From Martinezella miluonensis (GTDB lineage Bacteria; Pseudomonadota; Alphaproteobacteria; Rhizobiales; Rhizobiaceae): a stretch of 64,000 bases of DNA. The notes under the pieces were generated by a model that was given only the letters and a program-made list of their open reading frames with translations, was not told the origin of the DNA and searched no databases. The DNA lies in assembly GCF_900094545.1 (NCBI RefSeq), contig NZ_FMAH01000030.1:1-64000 (forward strand), read 5' to 3'. Positions 26,263 to 34,658 of this stretch are shown here, one piece after another; position 1 is the first letter of the stretch; every line of letters starts with the position of its first letter. The translations under genes were made by a program, and so were the position numbers.

Positions 26263-26538
26263 TCAGAGGTACTTCGTAATCGCTTTGAACCCATCGATGG
26301 ACTGCCGCTTGTCGCGCGGGAGAGCTCCGACTGTTTCCTCGAGGCAATGATCGAGATGGTCCTGGATGAGGGTTCTCTTGGCGTTGATGATCGCCTTCTC
26401 GACCGCCGATAGCTGCTGAGCGATATCGAGACATGGCTTGCCGTCCTCGATCATGGCAATGACGCTCTTCAGATGCCCGTGAGCTCGCTTGAGCCGCTTG
26501 ACGATTTCGGGATGGGTGGCATGTGTGTGCTCTGTCAT
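26263..26538 (-). CDS. dmeR: CsoR/RcnR-family metal-sensing repressor (DmeR-like)
   Basis: The 91-residue all-helical protein belongs to the DUF156 family. Candidate metal ligands are His4, His6 and His9 at the N-terminus, Cys36 (GKPCLD), His61 and His64 (QDHLDHC); the extra N-terminal histidines fit the Ni/Co-sensing RcnR/DmeR branch rather than Cu-sensing CsoR. It lies downstream of dmeF on the same strand, 201 bp away. A dyad at 26548-26566 overlaps its ribosome binding region and closely matches one before dmeF, so it probably represses both. Confidence 0.8.
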   Translation of the reverse strand: MTEHTHATHPEIVKRLKRAHGHLKSVIAMIEDGKPCLDIAQQLSAVEKAIINAKRTLIQDHLDHCLEETVGALPRDKRQSIDGFKAITKYL

Positions 26539-26547
26539 GACTGTCTG

Positions 26548-26566
26548 TATCCTCCTAGAGGGGATC
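26548..26566. promoter_or_regulatory. Candidate DmeR operator at dmeR
   Basis: TATCCTCCTAGAGGGGATC differs at only 4 of 19 positions from the site at 28164-28182 before dmeF. C-rich and G-rich halves around a central dyad are typical of RcnR/CsoR operators. It overlaps the AGGAGGATA ribosome binding region of dmeR, suggesting autoregulation. Confidence 0.5.
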
Positions 26567-26739
26567 ACTGTCAACGCTGGCGGCATTGCAGCGGAAGCAC
26601 AACCATTGAAAGCGCGAACGCGTCATGCACGCGTTCAGTGGTTGCTGGTTTGCCAGCGTAGTGCCAATGGCGCAGACGTAGCCGACGACAGCGCACTTGA
26701 CTGAGGGGACAAGGGGTCGCCGGACCAAGTCGCGTGAGG

Positions 26740-28098
26740 TTAATGATGATGGCCCTCTGGCTCCTCCATCCGGAACGGCAGAACTTCGACTTCGTCCCCT
26801 GCTGTGAGCACGAGCTCGGCATCGAACTCATGCGGCTCGTCCGGGGTCTGCGCGCTCAGCATCGCATGATGGTCCTTCGGAGACGGCGACAGCGTCAACG
26901 TCTCTACGATACCACCCGGTCGCTGTATGTTGACGACGGCTTGCAGGCCATGTGCGTGGCTGGCGATCGACAGCCGCATCCGTTCGCCATCGGGAGTGTC
27001 GATAATCTCGAGAAGCCCGGTCGCCAGCGAAGAGCTGACGGCAAAGGGATCCGGAGCATGATGATGCCCATGGCCAGCATGACTTGCGATCACGGCCGAA
27101 GTACCCGCCATGTCGAACTGGATCGTTGCGCTGCCAAGCGGCGGAAGATGCACATGCAGCTCTTCGCGGAGGGCAAGAGCGATGCCATTTGCCTCTGCGA
27201 TCGATTTCTCCTGCTCCACCGCAATCGTCACGTCGACGTGTAGCTTGTGGCCGAGCCAGCGCGCCTTGACGTCAGTGATCTTCTGGATGCCAGGCACATG
27301 TTCCGCCGCATGTCGCACCTCATCAGTAATGCCGGGCTCAACGCCATCAAGGCTTCGCGTGATGACTGCGCGAGCCGACTGCCAGACGATGCCGAAAATC
27401 GCGATGGTGATGAGAAGGCCGATGATCGGATCGGCAAGCGGAAAGCCCAGCCAGACGCCGATTGCGCCCAGCACGACGGCAAGGCTCGTCAACCCGTCGG
27501 TTCGCGCGTGATAGCCATCGGCAATCAAGGCAGCGCTGTTCATCTCGCGGCCGACCTTGATGCGGAAGATCGCCACGATCTCGTTCCCCATGAAGCCGAC
27601 GATGCCTGCGGCAGTCACCCAGCCAAGCTGAGCGATCGGCTGCGGATGGATAAGACGGTTGATGGCCTCGTAGCCGGCGACGATCGCGCTGAACAGAATG
27701 ATGAGAACAATCAGCATGCCAGCCAGGTCCTCGACGCGGCCGAGGCCGTAGTTGAACCTGGCCGTAGGCGGGCGCCGGACCAACACGAAGGCAATCCAGA
27801 GCGGAATGGCCGTGGTCGCATCCCCGACATTATGGATCGTGTCCGCCAGCAGGGCCACCGAGCCGGATACGAATACAACGATCAACTGCAGGATTGCCGT
27901 GATCGCCAGGATGACGAAGGACCATTTGATGGCCCAGATTCCCCGCTCCGACGTCGCGATGCTTGGATCGACAACCCCGTGGGTGTGGCCGTGCCCCCCG
28001 GCATCGCCGTGGGAATGCCCATGAGACCCATGGCTGTGACCGGCACCGTGATGGTCGTGCACACCGAAACCAAGCCAGTCCTTAATCGTCGTGAACAT
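26740..28098 (-). CDS. dmeF: Cation diffusion facilitator DmeF (Ni/Co/Zn efflux)
   Basis: The 452-residue inner membrane antiporter exports divalent metals. A His-rich stretch occupies residues 14-42 (HDHHGAGHSHGSHGHSHGD), followed by about six membrane helices with the CDF metal sites HNVGD and HARTD, and a cytoplasmic C-terminal ferredoxin-like domain. The long tail after the CDF domain ends HHH and is longer than in most CDFs. The His-rich N-terminus and the adjacent RcnR-like repressor fit the rhizobial dmeRF cobalt/nickel system, although here dmeF precedes dmeR. GAGG before the ATG fits. Confidence 0.88.
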   Translation of the reverse strand: MFTTIKDWLGFGVHDHHGAGHSHGSHGHSHGDAGGHGHTHGVVDPSIATSERGIWAIKWSFVILAITAILQLIVVFVSGSVALLADTIHNVGDATTAIPLWIAFVLVRRPPTARFNYGLGRVEDLAGMLIVLIILFSAIVAGYEAINRLIHPQPIAQLGWVTAAGIVGFMGNEIVAIFRIKVGREMNSAALIADGYHARTDGLTSLAVVLGAIGVWLGFPLADPIIGLLITIAIFGIVWQSARAVITRSLDGVEPGITDEVRHAAEHVPGIQKITDVKARWLGHKLHVDVTIAVEQEKSIAEANGIALALREELHVHLPPLGSATIQFDMAGTSAVIASHAGHGHHHAPDPFAVSSSLATGLLEIIDTPDGERMRLSIASHAHGLQAVVNIQRPGGIVETLTLSPSPKDHHAMLSAQTPDEPHEFDAELVLTAGDEVEVLPFRMEEPEGHHH

Positions 28099-28163
28099 GA
28101 AATCCTCATTGAAATCGATTATCCGGCCACCATTATTCCGGCGCCGTAAGATTGCTCAATTCC

Positions 28164-28182
28164 TATCCCCCTGGAGAGGATA
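28164..28182. promoter_or_regulatory. Candidate DmeR operator before dmeF
   Basis: TATCCCCCTGGAGAGGATA has outer arms TATCC/GGATA and a C-tract/G-tract core, 66 bp upstream of dmeF, and matches the site at 26548-26566 in 15 of 19 positions. Two matching sites before the transporter and its repressor support a common regulator. Confidence 0.55.
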
Positions 28183-28251
28183 TAGTCAAGTAGATTGCAC
28201 CCAAACGGCAGTTGACGGCCACATGGTCCATCCGTTATGGAACGAATTGGA

Positions 28252-28267
28252 TGTAACGGCCGTTACA
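28252..28267. promoter_or_regulatory. Perfect 16-bp palindrome before the ChrB-like operon
   Basis: TGTAACGGCCGTTACA is fully self-complementary and lies 15 bp before the favoured TTG start of the ChrB-like gene. It is a strong operator candidate. Its position also argues that longer frames starting upstream are not the real gene start. Confidence 0.6.
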
Positions 28268-28282
28268 AAATGGAGAAACGGT

Positions 28283-28825
28283 TTGAGTCAATGGATCTTG
28301 CTCACCTACAAGGTTCCCACCGAACCTGCGGCTCGAAGGGTTGCTCTTTGGCGACGCCTCAAGGGATTGGGCGCGATCTACCTCCAGAACGGGGTTTGTC
28401 TCCTGCCACGCACCGACGAGAACCTCCGACGGCTAAAGATGTCAGAGCTGGATATCTCCGAGATGGGTGGAGAGTCCGTGCTTCTGGACTCCGCACCCCT
28501 CGATGACACGCAACTCAACAAAGTGATCGAACGCTTCAACGCAGACCGCGATGAACTCTACCGAGAGTTCATCGGACGCTGCGATGACTTCGAGAAGGAA
28601 ATCGCCAAGGAAGTATCGAAGCAGAAATTCACATATGCCGAATTGGAAGAGGAAGACACCGACCTGAGGAAGCTCCAGGAGTGGTTTGAGCGGATCAAGA
28701 AGCTCGATTTCTACGATGCACAATTGGCGACGTTGGCTGGCGAGAAGCTCAAAGCCTGCGGAGTCTTGCTCGATGACTACGCGCGCCAGGTTTTCGAAGC
28801 CAACGAAGAGAACAAAGGCGGCTGA
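28283..28825 (+). CDS. ChrB-like regulator/chromate-resistance domain protein
   Basis: The segment WILLTYKVPTEPAARRVALW followed by RLKGLGAIYLQNGVCLLP is the ChrB N-terminal domain signature. The rest is charged and helical, probably coiled coil (LEEEDTDLRKLQEWFERIKKL). I favour the TTG at 28283 (GGAGA six bases before), giving 180 residues starting directly before the conserved domain; ATG 28223 is an alternative. The C-terminal chromate-reductase-like half of full ChrB is absent. It is followed 5 bp later by an MFS gene and then a PAP2 gene; similar proteins act as sensors for the linked transporter. Confidence 0.72.
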   Translation: MSQWILLTYKVPTEPAARRVALWRRLKGLGAIYLQNGVCLLPRTDENLRRLKMSELDISEMGGESVLLDSAPLDDTQLNKVIERFNADRDELYREFIGRCDDFEKEIAKEVSKQKFTYAELEEEDTDLRKLQEWFERIKKLDFYDAQLATLAGEKLKACGVLLDDYARQVFEANEENKGG

Positions 28826-28830
28826 GCAAG

Positions 28831-30060
28831 ATGCACCGAAAGGACCCGACAGTGGTTGATGTAACTGCAAAAAGCCGGCGATCGGTGCCAGCAATACCCG
28901 GCGGCGTTTGGGCACTGGGTTTCGTCTCACTCTTTATGGACGTCTCCTCCGAGATGATCCACGCCCTGCTTCCCGTCTACATGGTCACCGTCCTTGGTGC
29001 CTCAACGCTTTCCGTCGGCATCATCGAAGGCATCGCGGAAGCTACAGCTGCGATCACGAAAGTATTCTCAGGAGCCGTAAGCGACTGGCTCGGCAAGCGG
29101 AAGCTGTTGGTCTTGCTGGGATATGGGATGGCCGCACTGACCAAGCCGATCTTCCCGATTGCACCGTCGATCGGTTGGCTTGTCGCCGCCCGCTTCATCG
29201 ACCGTATCGGCAAGGGCATTCGCGGTGCGCCGCGAGATGCCCTGATTGCGGACATTTCCCCACCGGAAGTTCGCGGCGCAAGCTTCGGACTGCGGCAATC
29301 TCTGGATACCGTCGGCGCCTTCCTCGGCCCCGTCCTCGCGCTGCTTTTGATGTGGTGGACATCCAATCGGTATGCCACGGTTTTCTGGATTGCGGTTATA
29401 CCTGCCTTCGTAGCGGTCGGCCTCATCCTTTTCTTCGTCAAAGAACCTTCAAAATCCCCGAGCAATAGCGACGCGCGAGTTCCGTTACGGAAAGCCGATC
29501 TCTTGCGCCTCCCAAGCGCATACTGGCTTGTTACGGTGATTGCAGCGATTTTCACCCTCGCTCGCTTCAGCGAAGCTTTCCTGCTGCTCGATGCCCAGCG
29601 GCTCGATATTCCCGTCATGTTGGTACCGCTTGTGCTGATCGGCATGAATTTCGTCTATTCGATATCGGCATATCCGGTCGGAGTGCTTGCTGACCGGGTT
29701 GACCGCGTCACACTGCTTTTGATCGGCGTCGGGCTCCTGGTCGCGGCCGATCTGGCCTTGGCTTTCGTTCCTGGGCTCCCCGGCCTAGCACTTGGCGTTT
29801 TGCTCTGGGGCCTGCACATGGGCTTCACGCAAGGAATCTTTGCAACATTGGTTGCGGACGCCTCTCCGAGCGATCTGCGAGGAACGGCCTTCGGGTTCTT
29901 CAATCTCGTTTCCGGTATCGCCCTGCTATTTGCCAGCATCCTTGCTGGTGGACTGTGGGAATGGATCGGACCCGACAGCACTTTTGCCGCCGGCGCAGCG
30001 TTTGCATCCATAGCCGGCCTGACCTTGTTTGCTTTCAGAAAGCACCTCAAAAGCGCTTGA
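28831..30060 (+). CDS. MFS transporter linked to ChrB-like protein
   Basis: The 409-residue, about 12-helix transporter has FMDVSSEMIHALLPVYMV at the N-terminus and GAVSDWLGKRKLLVLLGYG between helices 2 and 3, followed by RFIDRIGKGIRGAPRDALIAD; this spelling marks an MFS subgroup that often accompanies ChrB_N-domain genes. The substrate is unknown, possibly an oxyanion or metal. The start is 5 bp after the ChrB-like stop and so probably translationally coupled. Confidence 0.85.
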   Translation: MHRKDPTVVDVTAKSRRSVPAIPGGVWALGFVSLFMDVSSEMIHALLPVYMVTVLGASTLSVGIIEGIAEATAAITKVFSGAVSDWLGKRKLLVLLGYGMAALTKPIFPIAPSIGWLVAARFIDRIGKGIRGAPRDALIADISPPEVRGASFGLRQSLDTVGAFLGPVLALLLMWWTSNRYATVFWIAVIPAFVAVGLILFFVKEPSKSPSNSDARVPLRKADLLRLPSAYWLVTVIAAIFTLARFSEAFLLLDAQRLDIPVMLVPLVLIGMNFVYSISAYPVGVLADRVDRVTLLLIGVGLLVAADLALAFVPGLPGLALGVLLWGLHMGFTQGIFATLVADASPSDLRGTAFGFFNLVSGIALLFASILAGGLWEWIGPDSTFAAGAAFASIAGLTLFAFRKHLKSA

Positions 30061-30150
30061 ACTGTCTGGCCGCGATCACAATGCTGCCTTGATACTTCAG
30101 GCAGCTGTCAGTCGAATAAGGCATCCCGTCGCAAGACGACAGGAGACCAA

Positions 30151-30699
30151 ATGTACAAACTCGACGCCGCCATTACCGGATGGATCAATAGCCTGTCCGG
30201 AAACAGCCTTCTCGACCATGCCTTGATCACCATCTCCAACCTCGGCGTCCCATTGCTCATACTGGCCGTGGCCGCCCAATGGTGGACCGGCCCCGAGCGG
30301 ACGAAAACGCGCCACATCCTGATCGCTGCCGGCCTGACCTTTCTGATCGGTCTTGGGATCAACCAGGTCATTCTGCTTTTCGATCAGCGTATCCGGCCCT
30401 ATGACGCCGGAGTCACTCGACTTCTGATCGAGCGCAGCAGCGATCCTTCATTTCCGTCGGACCATGCGACGGCGACCTTTGCGATCGCCGCGGCTTTCCT
30501 GATCCATAATCTGCCGAAACGCGGCCTTTTCTTTCTTGTGGCGGCAATTCTGGTGTCCTTGTCGCGCGTCTATCTCGGTACGCACTACATCAGCGACGTC
30601 ATGGGCGGCGCGCTGACGGCGATCTTCGCGGCGGCCCTGGTCAAAGCCCTCTACAAGCCTGCGACAGGTGTCGACCGCTTTCTGACGAGTATCCTCTAA
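30151..30699 (+). CDS. PAP2-family membrane phosphatase
   Basis: The 182-residue protein carries all three PAP2 motifs: the Arg-Pro of RIRPYD (Arg82), PSFPSDH (99-105, with D for the usual G) and SRVYLGTHYISD (Arg139, His145, Asp149), plus about five membrane helices. It resembles BcrC-type undecaprenyl-diphosphatases or lipid phosphatases. AGGAGACC precedes the ATG. It probably belongs to the ChrB-like/MFS operon (90-bp gap). Confidence 0.88.
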   Translation: MYKLDAAITGWINSLSGNSLLDHALITISNLGVPLLILAVAAQWWTGPERTKTRHILIAAGLTFLIGLGINQVILLFDQRIRPYDAGVTRLLIERSSDPSFPSDHATATFAIAAAFLIHNLPKRGLFFLVAAILVSLSRVYLGTHYISDVMGGALTAIFAAALVKALYKPATGVDRFLTSIL

Positions 30700-31070
30700 C
30701 TGGAGGTCGGCGGCGGTCCGCGCTTGCCGGGAAAGGGACGCGGATCGGTTCGCCATCCGACGCCACTCTTTCAGGCTCTGCCGCAGACGCCCCATACGGA
30801 CGTCTTCCTCAACTAGAGGCCTTGGCAATCCAAGATGCCAAATCCCAACAAGGCGGCATCGCGCAGCGCTTCTGCGTTCGTTGCGCTAATGCGGCCAGCA
30901 CCACCGCCCCGCTTCCAGGTATCGTAACGCTGGCGACGAATGCGGCGGACATTGCCCTCTTCGCCGCGTTGCTTGCTGCAGCACTTGTTGCTTGCGGACG
31001 GATGGAGCGGAGCGAAGAGCGAGCACAGCTGACAGAATGATATCGAGCTCTAAGATGCGCGGTGAAAAAC
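30700..31070. other. Gene-free stretch
   Basis: About 370 bp between convergent genes. Short open frames on both strands show no recognisable features, and I see no repeat or hairpin worth naming. Confidence 0.5.
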
Positions 31071-31397
31071 TTATGCGGCTTGATCGCAGCTCTGTTTCAC
31101 GACCCGTTGCGAGCAATATTCAAGCTCGATCTCAAGAAGCCTCGTTGCCCGCGCCAGCGCGTCTTCCGCCTCGGCGAACAAATGTGACTTGTCGCCCATT
31201 CTGGCTGCGCCGTAATTTGTGGCGCGCAGCAAGACGAGATCAGCCAGATCGAGGCATTCCGGCGTTGGTTGGACGAGGTTCAGGCAATACCGCAAATTGA
31301 TGGCCACCTCGAGGACGAATTCGGCGGCGGAAAAATCCAATACTGCGCCCGGCGGCGATGAGCGCGCCAGAAATATCCTCCAGTGTTGGGTCATCAT
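31071..31397 (-). CDS. Hypothetical protein
   Basis: The 108-residue protein starts at ATG 31397 behind GAGAGGGG. It is predicted helical, with a regular amphipathic C-terminal half (ADLVLLRATNYGAARMG, then AEAEDALARATRLLEIELEY), and is cytosolic by appearance. I do not recognise it. Coding is supported by the start signal and plausible composition only. Confidence 0.45.
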   Translation of the reverse strand: MMTQHWRIFLARSSPPGAVLDFSAAEFVLEVAINLRYCLNLVQPTPECLDLADLVLLRATNYGAARMGDKSHLFAEAEDALARATRLLEIELEYCSQRVVKQSCDQAA

Positions 31398-31812
31398 AGT
31401 ACCCCTCTCATCGGACCGAGCGCGCTGGTAGGGATGTATCGCGCGCGGCAATTTTTACAGAGACGTTATTGGGATCCGAAGCGCCGATTCTGCGTCGGCA
31501 AGACCCCGGCATGCCGCAGTCATATCGGCTGGAGGAGGACGCTTTCAATAATGAGATCATGCAATTGGGCTTCGGTCTGCCCCCATTTTCCGACGTTGGT
31601 CTGATCCTATGTCGGTAAAAGGTCCCGATCGTGATTGCTGAAGTCCAAGCCGGACATTATTCGTATGATAAAACTTGACCGCTCGCAGTCTTATGGCGAT
31701 CTGATATTGAGATCAGAATCTCGTCAATCGGCGATGTAGAGCGGCACACTTTCGTGCCAGGGAACGATATCCGCTCGCCGCCAAATCCAGTTGGAGCCTC
31801 GGGAGGCTACAG
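31398..31812. other. Gene-free stretch before the Gly/Asn-rich protein
   Basis: About 415 bp without convincing coding content; it should contain promoters for the flanking divergent genes. Nothing structural stands out. Confidence 0.5.
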
Positions 31813-32307
31813 GTGCAGTTGCGTCGAAAGCTTATTGCTGTCTTGCCATGTCTGTCGCTGACCTTGGTCAGCACGGCGCTCCCCTATACCGTGAAAATTC
31901 AAGGAGTATCCGCGAAAGTTGTACAGCAATTGGCGGAGGCCAAAGGGGGCAACGGCAATGGTGGCGGCAACGGGAATGGTGGCGGAAATGGAAATGGCGG
32001 AGGCAATGGAAACGGCGGTGGCAATAGCGGTAATGGCGGTGGCAACGGGAACGGCAGTGGTAATGGCAAAGGCAAGGGAAACGACAATGGCCAGTCGTCG
32101 AGCACCAAGAGCGTAACGCAAAGCCAGGTCGATTCCGATCAGTCTACCGATGAAGGCAATGGCTCCATGAGCGTCCGCCACAAAGATGGGATGAGCGAAA
32201 AAATACAGAGCGGACGCTACGTCATGCAGGATTCAAAGGGGCGTACGATCGTCAACCGCAATGCGACCATAGCCGACGAGCAGCGGCTCAAATCCTTCTT
32301 TCACTGA
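31813..32307 (+). CDS. Exported Gly/Asn-rich low-complexity protein
   Basis: The 164-residue protein starts at GTG 31813 behind GGGAGG. After a signal peptide (residues about 1-35) comes a glycine/asparagine tract built from GNGGGN units at residues 45-90, then a polar tail with RYVMQDSKGRTIVNR. The function is unknown; such tracts occur in secreted adhesive or matrix proteins. Its 3' end overlaps by 7 bp the convergent NarL-type response regulator. A similar exported protein lies on the other side of the two-component pair (34659-35354). Confidence 0.7.
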   Translation: MQLRRKLIAVLPCLSLTLVSTALPYTVKIQGVSAKVVQQLAEAKGGNGNGGGNGNGGGNGNGGGNGNGGGNSGNGGGNGNGSGNGKGKGNDNGQSSSTKSVTQSQVDSDQSTDEGNGSMSVRHKDGMSEKIQSGRYVMQDSKGRTIVNRNATIADEQRLKSFFH

Positions 32308-32945
32308 CGGCGCTTTTCAAGCTCATCCCGGAAGGCCATCGCAGCTTCCGTTCGATTGCTTACTTCGAGCTTGGTGAAGATTTGCGTCATGTGATGCTTG
32401 ATGGTTTTTTCATGTAGATCGAGTTTCAGGCCGATATGCTTGTTGCTCAGCCCCGCAGAGGCCAGTTCCAGCACTTCCCTTTCCCTGTCCGTCAGCGCGT
32501 TGAATGGATTGATCCGAGCGCGTGATCCGGTTTCCGAAATCAGACGAGCTGACAAGGTTGGCGCGACGTAGCTGTCACCGGCCGCGACGCTGCGAATGAT
32601 ATCCGCCAGCATCTGAGACCCAACGCCTTTCAGAACATAACCCTTCGCGCCGCTCTTGAGCGCAGCCATCACGTCATCGCTTGCCTCGGAGACCGTCAGC
32701 ATCACGATCTTCTGATCGGGCATCTGTTCAAGTATGAGCGGGATAGCCTCCAGCCCTCCTCCCGGCATCGAGATGTCGAGAAGCAGTATGTCTGGATGGC
32801 ACTCCGCGGCGATGCGCACCGCGTCTTCCTTGCTGCTACCCTCGCCGAGGACGCTAAATCCATCCATTTCAGTCAAGCTTCGGATGACGCCTTCCCTGAA
32901 AAGCGGGTGATCGTCTATGACTGCCAAACTGATTGCAGCTGTCAT
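32301..32945 (-). CDS. NarL/FixJ-type response regulator
   Basis: The 214-residue protein has a receiver domain (Asp57 in ILLLDISMP, acidic pair Asp11-Asp12, Lys in KGYVLKG) and a LuxR-type helix-turn-helix at about 148-210 (LTDREREVLELASAGLSNKHIG). It is encoded immediately after its cognate histidine kinase, with a 4-bp overlap. Likely targets are the flanking exported Gly-rich proteins, by position only. Confidence 0.92.
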   Translation of the reverse strand: MTAAISLAVIDDHPLFREGVIRSLTEMDGFSVLGEGSSKEDAVRIAAECHPDILLLDISMPGGGLEAIPLILEQMPDQKIVMLTVSEASDDVMAALKSGAKGYVLKGVGSQMLADIIRSVAAGDSYVAPTLSARLISETGSRARINPFNALTDREREVLELASAGLSNKHIGLKLDLHEKTIKHHMTQIFTKLEVSNRTEAAMAFRDELEKRRQ

Positions 32946-34384
32946 GCCTGCTCCATTTCTTCGATGTTCAAAGACATTCGAACGGTGGTTCCCCGGTTCG
33001 ATGATAAAAGCTGAAAAGTACCACCAAGGCTTTCGACCCGATCCCTGAGGCCGGCAAGGCCCAGCTTTTGTGGGCCGACGTCTTTCGGATCAAACCCCTG
33101 CCCTTCATCGGCGACTTCGACGACGACCAGACCATCCTCGAAAGATTGCACGACCTTTTGCCCGATCCCGCCGGCATGGCGATAGCCATTGTTCAAGGCC
33201 TCCTGGACAAAACGATAAACGCATATCTTTGCGGAGGTGGATAGGTCAGCTGGTATATTGCCCGTGGAGAGCGCGACGTCGACACCGGTGCGCCGCTCGT
33301 GCGCGCGGATCGCGCGCTGCAGGAGATCGGCGAGGTTGTCCGTCTCGATGTGAGGGAGCATCAGCCCACTGCAGATACTCCTGATCTCGGTCATGGCGTC
33401 ATCAAGGCTGGTCTTGATGGTGTGCAGCGACGCCTCACGCTCATTCGATGGGGTGGCGGGACTGGTCAGCGTCCGGCTGTCCAGACGCAGAGAGGCATAA
33501 GCGACCAATTGGGCTGGACCGTCATGCAGGTCGGCGCCGATACGGCGCAAATAGCTCTCGTTGAGTGCGGCTGAGCGCTGCGTTGCGCGTTGAACGCGGG
33601 CGCGAAGCGCCTTGTTCTGCTCCAGTAGCCTTGAGAGTTCTGCGATGCGGCCGTTAAGCGCCTTGCGCTGATTGTCTATGGTGCGACTGCCACGCAGGAC
33701 GATGATCGATAGCAGGGCGAAGAATGTGAGCGTGAACAGGGCAACCACAAGCCAGCTCAACAGTCGGGCTTGATTGAGGCTCCCTTCGAAATCGTTGGCA
33801 ACCTCGTAAAACTCGGAAACAGCGACGACCTTGCCGGACCAGGGTTGAAGCACCGGATTGTAGATCTCAAGGAGTGGCCTGCCGCTATCGCGCTCGGCAA
33901 CACTTTCCACATCGTCGATCTGGTTGAACTTGGCAACCATTTGGCCTGAAAATGCAGTTTTGAGGCTGTCCGAAAGCGGGAACTGCTTGCCGGAGAGGTT
34001 TTTGTTGTTGGAGTAGAGGATCGTCCCGTCATCGCGCCATAATCGGAACGAAAACAACCGCTCACCAAGCGCTCCCTGGCCGAGCGTCTCGTCTAGGGCC
34101 CGCGTTACCGTGTCGTCGAGAGCCTTGGTGGTCTGCATATCGGGTAGTAGCGGGGCGATGACGCTATCGACGTAAAGCGCTGTCGTCGCCGCAGAATTGC
34201 GTGTCACGGCATTTTCGATCACACTGGCAACGATGGAGCCGACAACGAGCATTGCACAGATGGCGACGAAGCCGCCAGCCAGCAGGAACTGTCTCGCCAA
34301 GGATTGAGCGTTCCAACCTGCGATTAGACTTACCAGAGATAGCATGTGTTTACTGTTTGTCTGCAGAACTGGCATCGTCCGCAC
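32942..34384 (-). CDS. NarX/DesK-type membrane sensor histidine kinase
   Basis: The 480-residue kinase has TM1 (about 32-57), a periplasmic sensor of about 150 residues, TM2 (about 208-230), a coiled coil, a HisKA_3 dimerisation domain with His287 in ADLHDGPAQL, and a GHKL ATPase domain (EALNNGYRHA, DEGQGFDP, LGLAGLRDRVESLGG). The start is GTG 34384 with GGGAG close upstream. It probably phosphorylates the NarL-type regulator encoded next. The signal is unknown. Confidence 0.9.
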   Translation of the reverse strand: MRTMPVLQTNSKHMLSLVSLIAGWNAQSLARQFLLAGGFVAICAMLVVGSIVASVIENAVTRNSAATTALYVDSVIAPLLPDMQTTKALDDTVTRALDETLGQGALGERLFSFRLWRDDGTILYSNNKNLSGKQFPLSDSLKTAFSGQMVAKFNQIDDVESVAERDSGRPLLEIYNPVLQPWSGKVVAVSEFYEVANDFEGSLNQARLLSWLVVALFTLTFFALLSIIVLRGSRTIDNQRKALNGRIAELSRLLEQNKALRARVQRATQRSAALNESYLRRIGADLHDGPAQLVAYASLRLDSRTLTSPATPSNEREASLHTIKTSLDDAMTEIRSICSGLMLPHIETDNLADLLQRAIRAHERRTGVDVALSTGNIPADLSTSAKICVYRFVQEALNNGYRHAGGIGQKVVQSFEDGLVVVEVADEGQGFDPKDVGPQKLGLAGLRDRVESLGGTFQLLSSNRGTTVRMSLNIEEMEQA

Positions 34385-34658
34385 TGATCTCCCAACCCCC
34401 TATAGCTATCCCAGCAGGATGGGGTGTCAACTGCCGCAAGTCGGCATCACTCGTATCGTCACCGCAAGATGGCCTTGTTGCGCGGCACATACCATCTAGG
34501 AGACCATCGGGGATACTCAATCAGACTATGGTCCAAATAGGCAAGGCATAGGTCCGAGCGGTGTAGAAACCTGAGATTTCGGCAATATTGTAGTGCGCAG
34601 TGATTTGCTGGATACGCCCACCGCAACAGGTGGCGAGCTTTTTATGAAGGAAGTGCGC

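Noticed and set aside
28091..28282. N-terminal extension of the ChrB-like protein
   Set aside because: The extension would run through the dmeF operator-like site and the perfect palindrome, overlaps dmeF and does not resemble the family; a start at 28283 fits better.
31966..32075. Short tandem DNA repeats, considered as a CRISPR-like or satellite array
   Set aside because: The repeats encode the Gly/Asn tract of the exported protein in frame and have no spacers.
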